Source: Flavobacterium hydrophilum
Lineage (GTDB): Bacteria > Bacteroidota > Bacteroidia > Flavobacteriales > Flavobacteriaceae
Reading direction: 5' to 3'
Assembly: GCF_003202405.1 (NCBI RefSeq)
Contig: NZ_QJHL01000002.1
Location: 744,001 to 808,000, forward strand
Length of the DNA: 64,000 nucleotides
Under the pieces are notes generated by a model. It was given only the letters and a program-made list of their open reading frames with translations. It was not told the origin of the DNA and ran no database searches. Within the stretch, counting starts at the first letter, position 1. Each line of letters begins with the position of its first letter. Below are positions 25,336 to 34,661 of this stretch, piece after piece. The position numbers and the translations under genes were made by a program.

Positions 25336-26148
25336 TTATACAATAAATAAATTGGCAATATCTACTACTTGCTGAGTTCCAAGTGGTTCGTCGTAAGCTT
25401 CTGATCCTGCAGCGGCTCCGAATAAAGTGGCTGTATTGTAGCCTGCCTGTATAGTAACTCCTTCGCCGGCATAAACTGCCTGTGTAGCTTCTGGCATTCC
25501 TGCGCCTCTTTCTGCATTTGAGATCCATCCTTTTAATCCGCGCAGACGTCTTACTTCTGACGCATGACGCGCTTCTACTGAGTGGATTTGTAATGCCGCT
25601 GTTAGTAAATCGGGTGTAGTTATTAAGTTAGCGGCTTGTCCTTTATATGCTCTTACACCTGTGTCTTCAAAAGCTTGTGCTAACGCTAAAAAGGTTGGGT
25701 AATCTCCAAAAGGATCGAATGCGCCTCCGACTGTAAAGTCAAAAGTAGGTTTCGGAACAAAATTAGCACTCATTGTTCCACCTAATCCTGCAATTAAAAA
25801 AGATACGTGATCTGCCTCGTGTGCAGCTATTTGTTGAAAAACTTTTAAATCGCGTCCGTTATTTTCTGATGCCGGAATCACACCTGAATCTAACGCCTTG
25901 GCGTAAAATTCGTTTTCAAGATATTCTAATGTTAATGCAAATTGCAAAGCCCCAATTGGAGTTGCGGGCGTAGGGGTAATGTCTTTTGCTAATACTTTAT
26001 TTGCTATTGTAGATAATCCAAATGGGATTGATGCATATGCCAGTGTTTTTCCTATGTTTCCAAACTGCGAAAAACTGTCTCTGCGCGAACCGGTGCTTCT
26101 CATTAAGCTGTCGTCAGTAAAGGTTTCTATAAATTTTAAAATATTCAT
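25336..26148 (-). CDS. Ferritin-like domain protein (first of tandem pair by position)
   Basis: The protein has 270 residues. Carboxylate and His groups typical of a four-helix ferritin-like fold are visible: LEYLENEFYAKAL, AAHEADHVSFL, AFEDTGVRAYKG and SVEARHASEVRRLRG. This matches the Ferritin_2-type family found next to desiccation or stress genes. Whether a di-iron centre forms is inference. The N-terminus has a Ser/Arg-rich stretch (RSTGSRRDSF) and a hydrophobic stretch near residue 40 that may be a weak export signal. It lies 26 bp after its paralogue, so the two are one operon. Confidence 0.85.
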   Translation of the reverse strand: MNILKFIETFTDDSLMRSTGSRRDSFSQFGNIGKTLAYASIPFGLSTIANKVLAKDITPTPATPIGALQFALTLEYLENEFYAKALDSGVIPASENNGRDLKVFQQIAAHEADHVSFLIAGLGGTMSANFVPKPTFDFTVGGAFDPFGDYPTFLALAQAFEDTGVRAYKGQAANLITTPDLLTAALQIHSVEARHASEVRRLRGLKGWISNAERGAGMPEATQAVYAGEGVTIQAGYNTATLFGAAAGSEAYDEPLGTQQVVDIANLFIV

Positions 26149-26174
26149 AATTTCTAAGTTTTAGCGGGTTAGGA

Positions 26175-26921
26175 TTAAGGTAAATATTTAGCAGTAAATT
26201 GTGTGGTAATAAATCCTCCTGCGATTGGTAGAATTTTGGAAGGATCTTTTGCAACATCTAATCCGGTTGATGTGCTTATGATGTCATCACCGGCAAAATC
26301 TTTGGAATTTGGGTTTATCAGACTTCTGATGGCTGAAGCGTGTCTTGCTTCAACAGAAACAATTTTCCCTGCCAATAATAAATAATCGGCACTTTTAATT
26401 AATTTTCCGGCCCCATTATAGGCTGCAACTCCAGTGTCTTCCAATGCTTTTGCGGTAGCAAGAACTTCTGTACGGCTATTGAAATTCATAGAGCCATAAT
26501 TAAAAGTCAAAGAAGGCAATAATTGTGAACTTGGGTCAGGAAGTGCTCCGTTTAAAGCAGCTTTAAAAAAATCTCTGTGGATTACTTCATGATGGTATAA
26601 GTCGGTTAGCACCTGACGTTCAATGTCATTAAATATGGTATTGAAGTTTGAAGCATTTACAACTTTAGTGTAAAAGTCTGCTTCTAATTGTTCCAGTGCA
26701 TACGCATATGTTAGTACGCCAAAATCCCCGGATCCTAAATCGAATATCCCATTTCTGACTCCTGGCAATGAGGTGTCGTTCATGTCGTCATCATTGTCGT
26801 TATCGCTACAGCCGGCCATAATCAAACCTGCGGTTGCTAATGTCAAACCGCTGAGCTTAAGAAAACTCCTTCTGGTATTCAGTGAAGAATCTACTTCATG
26901 AATTTGAACTTCGTTTTTCAT
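26175..26921 (-). CDS. Ferritin-like domain lipoprotein with twin-arginine signal
   Basis: The protein has 248 residues. The N-terminus holds NTRRSFLKLSGLTLATAGLI, a Tat-type motif, and then MAGCSDN, a lipobox Cys, so it is probably a Tat-exported lipoprotein. The ferritin-like helices are again clear: LEQLEADFYTKVV, HHEVIHRDFF, ALEDTGVAAYNG and SVEARHASAIRSL. It is the first gene of the pair and is divergent from the LacI-type regulator. Export through Tat suggests that it folds, perhaps with metal, before secretion. Confidence 0.88.
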   Translation of the reverse strand: MKNEVQIHEVDSSLNTRRSFLKLSGLTLATAGLIMAGCSDNDNDDDMNDTSLPGVRNGIFDLGSGDFGVLTYAYALEQLEADFYTKVVNASNFNTIFNDIERQVLTDLYHHEVIHRDFFKAALNGALPDPSSQLLPSLTFNYGSMNFNSRTEVLATAKALEDTGVAAYNGAGKLIKSADYLLLAGKIVSVEARHASAIRSLINPNSKDFAGDDIISTSTGLDVAKDPSKILPIAGGFITTQFTAKYLP

Positions 26922-26990
26922 AATTTTAGTTTTTTAAAAAAAGGTTATTAACAGTATATTAAGACATAAACGAGATTTTTAGAGATGCGG

Positions 26991-27020
26991 TTTTAAAAAA
27001 GTGTCTTTTTTTAAAAAAGT
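26991..27020. repeat. Direct repeat in the ferritin-like/LacI divergent promoter region
   Basis: TTTTAAAAAAGT occurs at 26991-27002 and again at 27009-27020, an 18-bp period. It lies just upstream of the regulator promoter and could be a binding site, though homopolymer-rich words recur by chance in such AT-rich DNA. Confidence 0.4.
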
Positions 27021-27053
27021 TCTTACAAGATGGGAATTGGATTTATATGATTT

Positions 27054-27085
27054 TTGTTTTATTCTCGGTAATTCTATTATATTTG
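27054..27085 (+). promoter_or_regulatory. Promoter for the LacI-type regulator
   Basis: TTG at 27054-27056, a 21-bp spacer and TATATTTG at 27078-27085 match the Bacteroidota consensus. The ATG is 26 bp downstream. Confidence 0.65.
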
Positions 27086-27110
27086 TATTAATTACATAAA
27101 ATTCACTTGA

Positions 27111-28139
27111 ATGAAAGCTAAAGCAACTCTAAAACAAATAGCAAAAGAACTTGGTGTTTCTGTATCAACTGTTTCTAAGGCACTAAACGATAGTCCTGAA
27201 ATTAGTGAACAAACAAAGGTGAAAATTAAGGAGTATGCCAAACTCAAAAATTATAAGCCAAATGTTATTGGTTTGAATTTAAAGAATCGTAAAACCAAAA
27301 CAATTGGTGTAATCATACCTAATATATTGAATTCCTTTTTTGCAAAGGTTTTTAGTGGTATCGAAAAAGTAGCCGATAAAAAAGGATATAATGTAATTAC
27401 ATGTATTTCAAACGAATCTTTAGAGAAGGAAATTCATACGCTTGAAATGCTGAGTAACGGAACTATTGACGGATTTATTCTTTCTGTTTCACAAGAGGCA
27501 CAAAATTTAGAAGAGTACAGTCATTTTTCTGAAATTATTAATGACGGAACCCCAATTGTAATGTTCGACAGAATTGCTGATGGAGTTCAATGTGATAAAG
27601 TGGTAGTAGATGATTTTGATTCGGCTTTGAATTCCACTCAACATTTAATTAGTTTGGGGTGTAAAAATATCGCCTTGATTTCTTCAGTAGATAATTTAAG
27701 TGTTGGAAAACTGAGAGCTGATGGCTATTTAAAAGCCTTAAAGAATAATAATATTCCGGTAAATGAAAAAATAATTCTCCGTACTAATTCAGAAGATGAT
27801 ATGAAAAGTAGGATAGAGGCGCTTTTCGATCATAAAATTGATGGAATTTTTGCTTTGGATGAAAATGATTCAGTTGCAGCCTTAAGGGTTAGTTTGAAAA
27901 AAGGATTTAATGTTCCTGAAGATATTTCAATAATAGGATTTGCAGATGGAATTTTAGCATCGAGACGTTTGTCTCCAAGCTTAACAACTGTAAGCCAGCA
28001 TGGAATTGAGATTGGAGAAGTTGCGGCTAAACGATTGATTTCAAGATTGGAAGAAAGTGAGGAAGAAACTTCTGATTATGAAACAATTGTTATTAAAACA
28101 AAGCTAAAAGAGCGGGAGTCAACGAGAAAATCTAAATAA
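27111..28139 (+). CDS. LacI family transcriptional regulator
   Basis: The protein has 342 residues. An N-terminal helix-turn-helix and hinge (TLKQIAKELGVSVSTVSKALNDSPEIS, then LKNYKPNVIGLNLKNRKT) is followed by a periplasmic-binding-protein-like domain (IGVIIPNILNSFFAKVFSGI, GFILSV, PIVMFDR, KVVVDDFDSA, IIGFADG, SLTTVSQ). Such proteins repress sugar or nucleoside genes until a ligand binds. The only close neighbours are the divergent ferritin-like genes, so its target is unclear; control of those genes is an inference from position. Confidence 0.94.
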   Translation: MKAKATLKQIAKELGVSVSTVSKALNDSPEISEQTKVKIKEYAKLKNYKPNVIGLNLKNRKTKTIGVIIPNILNSFFAKVFSGIEKVADKKGYNVITCISNESLEKEIHTLEMLSNGTIDGFILSVSQEAQNLEEYSHFSEIINDGTPIVMFDRIADGVQCDKVVVDDFDSALNSTQHLISLGCKNIALISSVDNLSVGKLRADGYLKALKNNNIPVNEKIILRTNSEDDMKSRIEALFDHKIDGIFALDENDSVAALRVSLKKGFNVPEDISIIGFADGILASRRLSPSLTTVSQHGIEIGEVAAKRLISRLEESEEETSDYETIVIKTKLKERESTRKSK

Positions 28140-28179
28140 AAAAAGAATCCATTTTAATGTTAAAATGGATTCTTTTTTT
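28140..28179. terminator. Bidirectional intrinsic terminator
   Basis: Perfect 19-bp arms at 28140-28158 and 28161-28179 (core GAATCCATTTTAA) with A- and T-runs end both the regulator gene and the convergent universal stress gene. Confidence 0.93.
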
Positions 28180-28191
28180 ATTAGGGTATTT

Positions 28192-29016
28192 TTAAATTTT
28201 AAATGTGATAACGGGTCTTGCTGCATGATTTACCAAGCCTTCACTGATACTTCCATTAAAAAAATGAGCGAAACCTGTTCTTCCATGAGTGCACATTCCA
28301 ATAATATCGGCGTTTATGCTGTTTGAGAAATTGATAATTCCTTTTTCTATACTGGTGTCATTATATATATGTTTCGAATAATTCGTGAGGTTAAATTCAT
28401 TCACAAAATCATTCATTGCTTTTTCAATAATATGAGTCGGTTTAAAGCTATTAGGTGTGCAAATTGTAACCAAATGTATTTTTGAATCGAAGAATTCTGT
28501 GAAGTTCAGTAGTTTTTTAAAGGGTTTTTTAGATTCTTCCGTAAAATCAGAAGCGAAAACAATAGTAGATGCGTTAAAATTTGAAATGTCTTTTTTAATA
28601 ACCAAAACCGGAATGTCAGAATTTCGAACAACTTTTTCAGTATTAGATCCAATTAGTAGTTCCTCAACACCAGAAGATCCGTGCGATCCCATTACAATTA
28701 AGTCAATATCATTTTCTTTGCTAACTTGTGAAATTCCATGGATAGTTTTGTCGATTTTTAAGATTTCGGTTATAGAAATGCCTTCGAGATAAGGTTTTTC
28801 AGTGATTTTATCCAGCATTTCATTGGCTTTCTTCATAAACAATATTGTTTCGGGAATACTTGCTCCACCTGTAATCGCATCATTCATTTGGCTTGGTAAC
28901 TCCAGCATGTGAAGCAGGATGATTTCGGAGTTGTGTTTTTGTGCTATTTGAGCTGCGACTTTTAAGGCGTCTTCTGCATGTTCTGAGAAGTCAGTAGGGA
29001 CTAGAATTCTTTTCAT
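28192..29016 (-). CDS. Tandem-domain universal stress protein
   Basis: The protein has 274 residues, with two UspA domains. The first carries RILVPTDFSEHAEDALKVAA and the ATP-loop pattern GSHGSSGVEELLIGS. The second carries TIVFASDFTEESKKPF and GMCTHGRTGFAHFFNGSIS. Both loops keep the G-x2-G-x(9)-G(S/T) layout of ATP-binding members. Such proteins support survival under starvation or stress. The gene is divergent from rimP, and a perfect inverted repeat covers its promoter. Confidence 0.94.
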   Translation of the reverse strand: MKRILVPTDFSEHAEDALKVAAQIAQKHNSEIILLHMLELPSQMNDAITGGASIPETILFMKKANEMLDKITEKPYLEGISITEILKIDKTIHGISQVSKENDIDLIVMGSHGSSGVEELLIGSNTEKVVRNSDIPVLVIKKDISNFNASTIVFASDFTEESKKPFKKLLNFTEFFDSKIHLVTICTPNSFKPTHIIEKAMNDFVNEFNLTNYSKHIYNDTSIEKGIINFSNSINADIIGMCTHGRTGFAHFFNGSISEGLVNHAARPVITFKI

Positions 29017-29057
29017 AATTTTTTGAAGTTAAATTATTTGAATAATCCGTTATTTAA

Positions 29058-29092
29058 TGCTCTAATAAAGATAAGAAATATTATTAGAGCAA
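29058..29092 (-). promoter_or_regulatory. Inverted repeat overlying the universal stress gene promoter
   Basis: TGCTCTAATAA (29058-29068) and its exact complement TTATTAGAGCA (29081-29091) are separated by 12 bp, so the half-sites are about two helical turns apart. On the minus strand TTG (29092-29090), a 16-bp spacer and TATCTTTA (29073-29066) form a near-consensus promoter inside the repeat. A dimeric regulator bound here would block the polymerase. The site is also 11 bp upstream of the rimP -33 element. Confidence 0.65.
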
Positions 29093-29102
29093 TCTAATTA
29101 TT

Positions 29103-29130
29103 TTGATTTATAAAAAAAACACTATATTTG
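29103..29130 (+). promoter_or_regulatory. Promoter for rimP-nusA-infB
   Basis: TTG (29103-29105, within TTTTG), a 17-bp spacer and TATATTTG (29123-29130) form a textbook Bacteroidota promoter. Transcription should start near 29135. Confidence 0.8.
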
Positions 29131-29158
29131 CACCGTTATTTATTAAAATCTAAATAAT

Positions 29159-29184
29159 GAGGGGACTAAGTGTCCCCTCTTTTT
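29159..29184 (+). promoter_or_regulatory. Leader intrinsic terminator (attenuator) upstream of rimP
   Basis: A perfect 8-bp stem GAGGGGAC/GTCCCCTC (29159-29166 with 29172-29179) with a 5-nt loop is followed by five T residues (29180-29184). It ends 8 bp before the rimP ATG and about 25 nt after the predicted start of transcription. The gene upstream is on the other strand, so this can only terminate the rimP-nusA-infB leader. NusA, the product of the second gene, is a known termination and pausing factor. Confidence 0.85.
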
Positions 29185-29192
29185 ATAAAATT

Positions 29193-29657
29193 ATGACATT
29201 TAAAGAAAAAGTAAACGCATTAATTGCAGAAGCCCTTTTAGAAAAGCCATCGATCTTTTTGATTGATTTGAGTATTTCTGATTCTTTTAAAATTAGTGTA
29301 GGTTTAGATGGCGATAATGGAGTAGCACTTCAGGATTGTATTGATATCAGTCGTGCAATTGAGAATAATCTGGATCGTGAAGAACAGGATTTTTCTCTTG
29401 AGGTAGCATCTGTTGGAGTAGGTTCGCCACTGAAATTTACAAGGCAATACATGAAAAATATTGGTAGAACATTGATTGTTACTACAAATAGTGAAAAAAT
29501 TGAGGCAGAATTAGTAGAAGCTAACGATGTTTTTATAATTTTGTCTTGGGAAGCAAGAGAACCGAAAAAAGTAGGAAAAGGAAAAGAAACAGTTCAAAAA
29601 GAGCAACAAATACCTTATACAGAAATTAAAGAGGCAATTGTTACAGTAACATTTTAA
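29193..29657 (+). CDS. rimP: Ribosome maturation factor RimP
   Basis: The protein has 154 residues from the ATG at 29193. A start at 29157 would read through the leader hairpin and is rejected. [45 protein letters not shown] matches the RimP core, with the SVGVGSPL variant of the usual SPGxxxPL. RimP helps assemble the 30S subunit. It heads the conserved rimP-nusA-infB operon, 13 bp before nusA. Confidence 0.95.
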   Translation: MTFKEKVNALIAEALLEKPSIFLIDLSISDSFKISVGLDGDNGVALQDCIDISRAIENNLDREEQDFSLEVASVGVGSPLKFTRQYMKNIGRTLIVTTNSEKIEAELVEANDVFIILSWEAREPKKVGKGKETVQKEQQIPYTEIKEAIVTVTF

Positions 29658-29670
29658 TTAAAGAATTCGC

Positions 29671-30924
29671 ATGGAAAATTTAGCATTAATCGATTCATTC
29701 TCAGAGTTTAAAGATAATAAACTTATTGATCGTGTAACGCTTATGGCAATTTTAGAGGACGTGTTTAGAAATGCATTAAAGAAAAAATACGGTTCTGACG
29801 ATAACTTCGATATTATCATTAATCCAGATAAAGGAGATATGGAGATATGGAGAAGAAGAGTAATTGTTGCTGACGAAGATCTTGATTTTGAAAATGAAGA
29901 AATTACTTTGACAGAAGCAAGAATGATTGAAGCGGATTTTGAAATTGGTGAAGAAGTTTCTGAAGAGGTTAAATTGATTGATTTAGGAAGAAGGGCTATT
30001 TTAGCATTGCGTCAAAACTTAATATCTAAAATTCACGAACACGATAATACTAATCTTTACAAACAATTTAAAGATATTATTGGTGATATTTATACTGCAG
30101 AAGTGCATCACGTACGTCCAAGAGTTGTAATTTTGGTTGATGACGAAGGAAATGAAATTGTGCTTCCAAAAGAAAAACAAATTCCATCTGACTTTTTCCG
30201 TAAAGGAGATAACGTTCGCGGAATTATTGAAAGCGTTGAATTAAAAGGAAATAAACCTCAAATCATTATGTCGAGAACTTCTGAAAAGTTTTTAGAGAAA
30301 TTGTTTGAGCAGGAAATTCCTGAAGTATTCGACGGTTTGATTACGGTTAAAAATGTAGTGCGTATTCCTGGTGAAAAAGCAAAAGTTGCCGTAGATTCCT
30401 ACGATGACAGAATTGATCCGGTTGGAGCATGTGTTGGTATGAAAGGATCTCGAATTCACGGAATTGTTCGTGAGTTAGGAAACGAAAATATCGACGTAAT
30501 CAATTATACAAATAATATTCAATTGTTCATTACAAGAGCACTAAGTCCTGCAAAAGTTTCTTCAGTGAAAATTGATGAAGAAAATAAAAGAGCTGAAGTT
30601 TTCTTGAAATTAGAAGAGGTTTCTAAAGCAATTGGTAGAGGAGGTCATAATATTAAATTAGCAGGCCAGTTAACAGGTTACGAATTAGATGTTATTCGTG
30701 AAGGAGATGTTGCTGGTACCGTTGCAGATGAAGATGATGTTGAATTAACAGAGTTTTCAGATGAGATCGAAGAATGGGTAATAGAAGAATTTGCTAAAAT
30801 AGGTTTAGATACTGCAAAAAGTATTTTGAAACAAGAAGTAGAAGATTTAGTAAGAAGAACTGATTTGGAAGAGGAAACAATTCTTGATGTTATGAAAATA
30901 CTAAAAGAAGAGTTTGATAGCTAG
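29671..30924 (+). CDS. nusA: Transcription termination/antitermination factor NusA
   Basis: The protein has 417 residues. Order: an N-terminal polymerase-binding domain (to about 125), an S1 domain (GDIYTAEVHHVRPRVVILVDD onward, about 135-200), then KH domains with VGACVGMKGSRIHGIVRELG and AIGRGGHNIKLAGQLTG. The C-terminus is short and acidic and lacks the two acidic repeats of E. coli NusA (495 residues). NusA slows the polymerase and stabilises RNA hairpins in the exit channel, which matters for the terminator in its own leader. Confidence 0.98.
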   Translation: MENLALIDSFSEFKDNKLIDRVTLMAILEDVFRNALKKKYGSDDNFDIIINPDKGDMEIWRRRVIVADEDLDFENEEITLTEARMIEADFEIGEEVSEEVKLIDLGRRAILALRQNLISKIHEHDNTNLYKQFKDIIGDIYTAEVHHVRPRVVILVDDEGNEIVLPKEKQIPSDFFRKGDNVRGIIESVELKGNKPQIIMSRTSEKFLEKLFEQEIPEVFDGLITVKNVVRIPGEKAKVAVDSYDDRIDPVGACVGMKGSRIHGIVRELGNENIDVINYTNNIQLFITRALSPAKVSSVKIDEENKRAEVFLKLEEVSKAIGRGGHNIKLAGQLTGYELDVIREGDVAGTVADEDDVELTEFSDEIEEWVIEEFAKIGLDTAKSILKQEVEDLVRRTDLEEETILDVMKILKEEFDS

Positions 30925-30974
30925 TTGTATCTACTCTAACAACACAACGAAAAAGGTAATAATAAAAAGGTTAT

Positions 30975-33845
30975 ATGTCTGAAGAGAGAGTAATAAGAAT
31001 AAACAAGGTTTTAAGGGAATTAAATATTTCGCTGGAAAGAGCTGTTGATTATCTAAAAGATAAGGGAATTGCTATTGATGCAAATCCGAATGCGAAAATT
31101 TCTGATAGCGAATTTAATATCCTACAAAGCCAATTTGCGGGCGATAAGGGGAATAAGGAAGCTTCTAAAGAGGTGGGGGAAGAGAAGAGAAAAGAGAAAG
31201 AGGCATTGCGTGTAGAACGTGAGAAAGAAATTGAAGATAAACGCAGACAAGACGAAGAGCGCCAAAAACAACAGGAAATTATAAAAGCAAAAGCTGTTGT
31301 AACCGGACCGGTTCAAGTAGGTAAAATTGATTTGAATCCGAAAAAACCTGTTGCTGTTTCTGTTCCTTCGGAGGAGCCAGCTAAAGTTAAGGCTGAAGAG
31401 CCTAAAGTTGTTGTTCAGGCAGAAGTTGAAAAACCAATTCAAAAAGAGGAGGTTAAAACTGAAGCTCCGATAGCTCAAGACAAAGTAGAAAAACCTATTA
31501 TTACTGAGAAAAAAGAAGTTAAAGCTGAAGTTTCTAAAACAGCACAAGAGCCAGTTGTTGTAACTGACTCTGAAACTGCAGAAGAAACGATCACTACGCA
31601 ATATCAAAAATTATCAGGAACAACTCTTACTGGTCAGACAATTGATTTATCTCAATTTAACAAACCAAAGAAAAAGAAAGAGGATCCTAAAATTATTCCA
31701 AATAAACCTGGAGCACCAGGGGCAAATAACAATGCGAATAAGAATAAGCGTAAAAGAATTGCTCCAAAACCAGGAACTCCGGGAGCGCCAAAACCTGCGA
31801 CAGGTAATGCGCCAGGAACGCCAAATCCTAATAAAATTACACCAAATGCAGGTGGTGGTGGAGGCTTTAATGCTAACAGAAGCGCGAGACCTGGTTTTGT
31901 AAAAGGAAATCGTCCTGCTATTGTAGCTAAGGTTGAACCTACTGAAGAGGAAGTAAAAAACCAAATTAGAGAAACTCTTGAAAAACTTCAAGGTAAAGGC
32001 GGGAAATCAAAAGCTGCTAAATACAGAAGAGATAAAAGAGATACACACCGTCAAAAATCCGATGAAGAGCAAAGAGCACTTGATGAGGGAAGTAAAACTA
32101 TTAAAGTTACTGAGTTTGTTACTGTAGGCGAAATTGCAATCATGATGGATGTGCCGATTACCAAAGTAATTGGAACTTGTATGTCTCTTGGTATCATGGT
32201 TACGATGAACCAGCGTTTAGATGCAGAAACTTTAACTATAGTAGCTGATGAATTTGGTTATGAGGTTGAGTTTATAACCGTTGACATCGAGGAGGCTATT
32301 GAAATAGTTGAAGATAAAGAAGAAGATTTAGTAGTTAGGGCGCCTATTGTTACTGTAATGGGACACGTCGATCACGGTAAAACGTCTTTACTGGATTATA
32401 TTCGTAAAGAAAATGTTATCGCTGGTGAGTCCGGAGGTATTACACAGCACATTGGGGCGTACGGAGTAACTTTAGACAACGGTCAAAAAATCGCATTCTT
32501 AGATACGCCAGGACACGAAGCGTTTACTGCGATGCGTGCACGTGGAGCTCAGGTTACCGATATTGCTATTATTGTTGTTGCTGCGGATGATGATATCATG
32601 CCGCAAACAAAAGAAGCAATTTCTCATGCACAAGCAGCGGGAGTGCCAATTATATTTGCAATCAATAAAATTGATAAACCTAATGCTAATGTAGAGAAAA
32701 TTAAAGAGCGTTTGGCTAGTATGAATTTACTTGTTGAAGATTGGGGTGGAAAAATTCAGTCACATGATATTTCTGCAAAAGTAGGAACAGGAGTAAAAGA
32801 ATTATTGGAAAAAGTTTTATTGGAAGCTGAAATCTTAGATTTAAAATCAAACCCGAATAAGGCAGCGCAGGGAACTGTTGTCGAAGCTTTTCTGGATAAA
32901 GGAAAAGGATATGTTTCGACAATTTTGGTTCAGCACGGTACTTTAAGAGTTGGAGATTATATGTTAGCTGGAAAGCATCATGGTAAGATTAAAGCGATGC
33001 ATGATGAACGTGGACATAATGTAAAAGAAGCTGGTCCTTCGACTCCTGTGTCTGTTTTAGGTCTGGATGGAGCGGCTACTGCCGGAGATAAATTCAATGT
33101 ATTTGAAGACGAAAAAGAAGCGAAACAAATTGCATCTAAACGTTCTCAGTTAATGCGCGAACAATCTGTACGTACACAAAGACATATTACGCTTGATGAG
33201 ATTGGACGTCGTATTGCTCTTGGTCAGTTTAAGGAATTAAATGTTATTCTTAAAGGAGATGTTGACGGATCTGTTGAAGCATTATCTGATTCGTTCTCTA
33301 AACTTTCAACCGAAGAAGTTCAAATTAATATTATACATAAAGGGGTTGGTGCAATTACAGAAACCGATGTTAACTTGGCTTCCGCTTCGGATGCTATCAT
33401 TATCGGATTTAATGTGCGTCCTGCAGGAAATGCAAGGCAGCTTGCTGATAAAGAAGAAATAGATATCCGTTATTATTCAATTATCTATGCTGCCATTGAT
33501 GATTTGAAAGATGCAATGGAAGGAATGTTAGCTCCTGAAATGAAAGAAGAAGTCCTTGGAACTGCTGAGATTCGAGAGATATTCAAGATTTCTAAAGTGG
33601 GTTCTATTGCTGGTTGTATGGTAACAGACGGTAAAATCTTGAGAGCTTCAAAAATTAGAGTTATCAGAGAAGGTGTTGTTGTACATACAGGAGAGCTGGT
33701 GGCATTGAAGCGTTTTAAAGATGATGTTAAAGAGGTTACTAAAGGATACGATTGTGGTATTCAGATTAAAGGATTTAACGACATCGAAGAAAGAGATGTT
33801 ATCGAGGCTTACCATGAAGTAGCAATTAAAAAGAAGTTGAAATAA
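30975..33845 (+). CDS. infB: Translation initiation factor IF-2
   Basis: The protein has 956 residues. The N-terminal IF2_N-type start ([24 protein letters not shown]) is followed by about 300 residues of low-complexity Lys/Glu/Pro/Val/Ala-rich linker. The G domain begins near residue 455 with the P-loop GHVDHGKT (463-470), then DTPGHEAF and NKID. Domains II to IV follow ([30 protein letters not shown]). It brings initiator tRNA to the 30S subunit. A strong terminator follows. Confidence 0.98.
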   Translation: MSEERVIRINKVLRELNISLERAVDYLKDKGIAIDANPNAKISDSEFNILQSQFAGDKGNKEASKEVGEEKRKEKEALRVEREKEIEDKRRQDEERQKQQEIIKAKAVVTGPVQVGKIDLNPKKPVAVSVPSEEPAKVKAEEPKVVVQAEVEKPIQKEEVKTEAPIAQDKVEKPIITEKKEVKAEVSKTAQEPVVVTDSETAEETITTQYQKLSGTTLTGQTIDLSQFNKPKKKKEDPKIIPNKPGAPGANNNANKNKRKRIAPKPGTPGAPKPATGNAPGTPNPNKITPNAGGGGGFNANRSARPGFVKGNRPAIVAKVEPTEEEVKNQIRETLEKLQGKGGKSKAAKYRRDKRDTHRQKSDEEQRALDEGSKTIKVTEFVTVGEIAIMMDVPITKVIGTCMSLGIMVTMNQRLDAETLTIVADEFGYEVEFITVDIEEAIEIVEDKEEDLVVRAPIVTVMGHVDHGKTSLLDYIRKENVIAGESGGITQHIGAYGVTLDNGQKIAFLDTPGHEAFTAMRARGAQVTDIAIIVVAADDDIMPQTKEAISHAQAAGVPIIFAINKIDKPNANVEKIKERLASMNLLVEDWGGKIQSHDISAKVGTGVKELLEKVLLEAEILDLKSNPNKAAQGTVVEAFLDKGKGYVSTILVQHGTLRVGDYMLAGKHHGKIKAMHDERGHNVKEAGPSTPVSVLGLDGAATAGDKFNVFEDEKEAKQIASKRSQLMREQSVRTQRHITLDEIGRRIALGQFKELNVILKGDVDGSVEALSDSFSKLSTEEVQINIIHKGVGAITETDVNLASASDAIIIGFNVRPAGNARQLADKEEIDIRYYSIIYAAIDDLKDAMEGMLAPEMKEEVLGTAEIREIFKISKVGSIAGCMVTDGKILRASKIRVIREGVVVHTGELVALKRFKDDVKEVTKGYDCGIQIKGFNDIEERDVIEAYHEVAIKKKLK

Positions 33846-33861
33846 TAGTAAAAATAAAATT

Positions 33862-33891
33862 AAAAGTCCCATGGAAATTGGGACTTTTTTT
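33862..33891 (+). terminator. Intrinsic terminator after infB
   Basis: AAAAGTCCCA (33862-33871) pairs with TGGGACTTTT (33879-33888), followed by three more T residues. Confidence 0.92.
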
Positions 33892-34052
33892 GTTTCTAAT
33901 GCGTTGTAAATACTGCTAGAGGAGTGTTTTTTTAGGGGTTTAATGCCTGAGATTGTAAATTAAAAAGGAGTTTGTTTTAGGTGTTGTAAATTGACTTTTT
34001 TTTCTGAAATCAAAAACAATGGGTAAATTCCCTTTTTTATTAAGGATGGGTT

Positions 34053-34442
34053 TTATTTACTTGGTTTAACAAGAAAGACGCTTGTATATTTCTTTTTAAT
34101 TTCTGCTAAATTTCTTTCGGCTTCAATTCTGGTTTTGAAATTTCCAACTAAAACTTTGTAATTTGGAGTATTAAAAATTATTGTACCATCTATCGGGTTA
34201 AATTCTTTTTTAAAACTAGATAATGTTTTTTTTGCCTCTTCGCTTTTGCCGCTAAAAATTTGAATTCTGTAAGTTTCGTTGGTACTAATTGACGTGTTAA
34301 TTTTACGTTTATCATTCAATATTTGCTCAAATTTAGGGTCTTGATTTAAGGTAATATTTTGGTCTTGAGCATTAATATTACATGTTAAGGCAAACATAGA
34401 TAATGATAGTAAAATCTGTTTTGAAGGGGTTAAAATTCTCAT
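34053..34442 (-). CDS. Exported SPOR-domain protein
   Basis: The protein has 129 residues from the ATG at 34442 (a start at 34463 would add 7). It has a signal peptide ending near CNINAQ. Residues 60-129 fit a SPOR domain: YRIQIFSGKSEEAKKTL, then FNTPNYKVLVGNFKTRIEAERNLAEIKKKY and FLVKPSK. SPOR domains bind denuded glycan strands of peptidoglycan, often at division sites. The protein is short, so it may be little more than the domain with a tether. It is divergent from the actA gene. Confidence 0.85.
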   Translation of the reverse strand: MRILTPSKQILLSLSMFALTCNINAQDQNITLNQDPKFEQILNDKRKINTSISTNETYRIQIFSGKSEEAKKTLSSFKKEFNPIDGTIIFNTPNYKVLVGNFKTRIEAERNLAEIKKKYTSVFLVKPSK

Positions 34443-34545
34443 AATGTGATGGTTTTTATACAAAAGTAGTGTTTAAAGTTTATATGTGAAATGTTCTTAT
34501 TATTTAGAATTGATATAAATTGATATTTAAGACTATTTTAAGGTT

Positions 34546-34574
34546 TTGAGAATAGCACTTAAATTGTATTTTTG
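34546..34574 (+). promoter_or_regulatory. Promoter for the act-cox operon
   Basis: TTG (34546-34548, within TTTTG), an 18-bp spacer and TATTTTTG (34567-34574) match the Bacteroidota consensus. The actA ATG is 87 bp further on, giving a long leader. Confidence 0.75.
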
Positions 34575-34591
34575 TGCAAGTTTTAAAAGAG

Positions 34592-34633
34592 GGTATACGG
34601 TTTTATCTTGTTTAATCAAGAAAAAATCATACC
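34592..34633 (+). promoter_or_regulatory. Nested hairpin in the act-cox leader
   Basis: GGTAT (34592-34596) can pair with ATACC (34629-34633), TTTT with AAAA, and TCTTG (34606-34610) with CAAGA (34617-34621), giving a nested stem with internal loops in the untranslated leader. It has no U-tract, so it is not a terminator. Its role is unknown. Confidence 0.45.
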
Positions 34634-34661
34634 AAAAATTAGTAGATAATTATTATACTAT

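Noticed and set aside
25265..25528. Arg/Ser/Tyr-rich 87-residue frame opposite the ferritin-like gene
   Set aside because: It overlaps the terminator and the real gene in another frame, and its composition is that of a shadow frame.
29157..29657. ATG at 29157 as the rimP start
   Set aside because: It lies in the leader hairpin and adds 12 residues without family match. The ATG at 29193 gives [10 protein letters not shown] and the normal RimP length.
31122..31991. Minus-strand frames inside infB rich in Phe, Asn and Arg
   Set aside because: They mirror the Lys/Glu/Pro-rich linker of IF-2 and have no family features or promoters.
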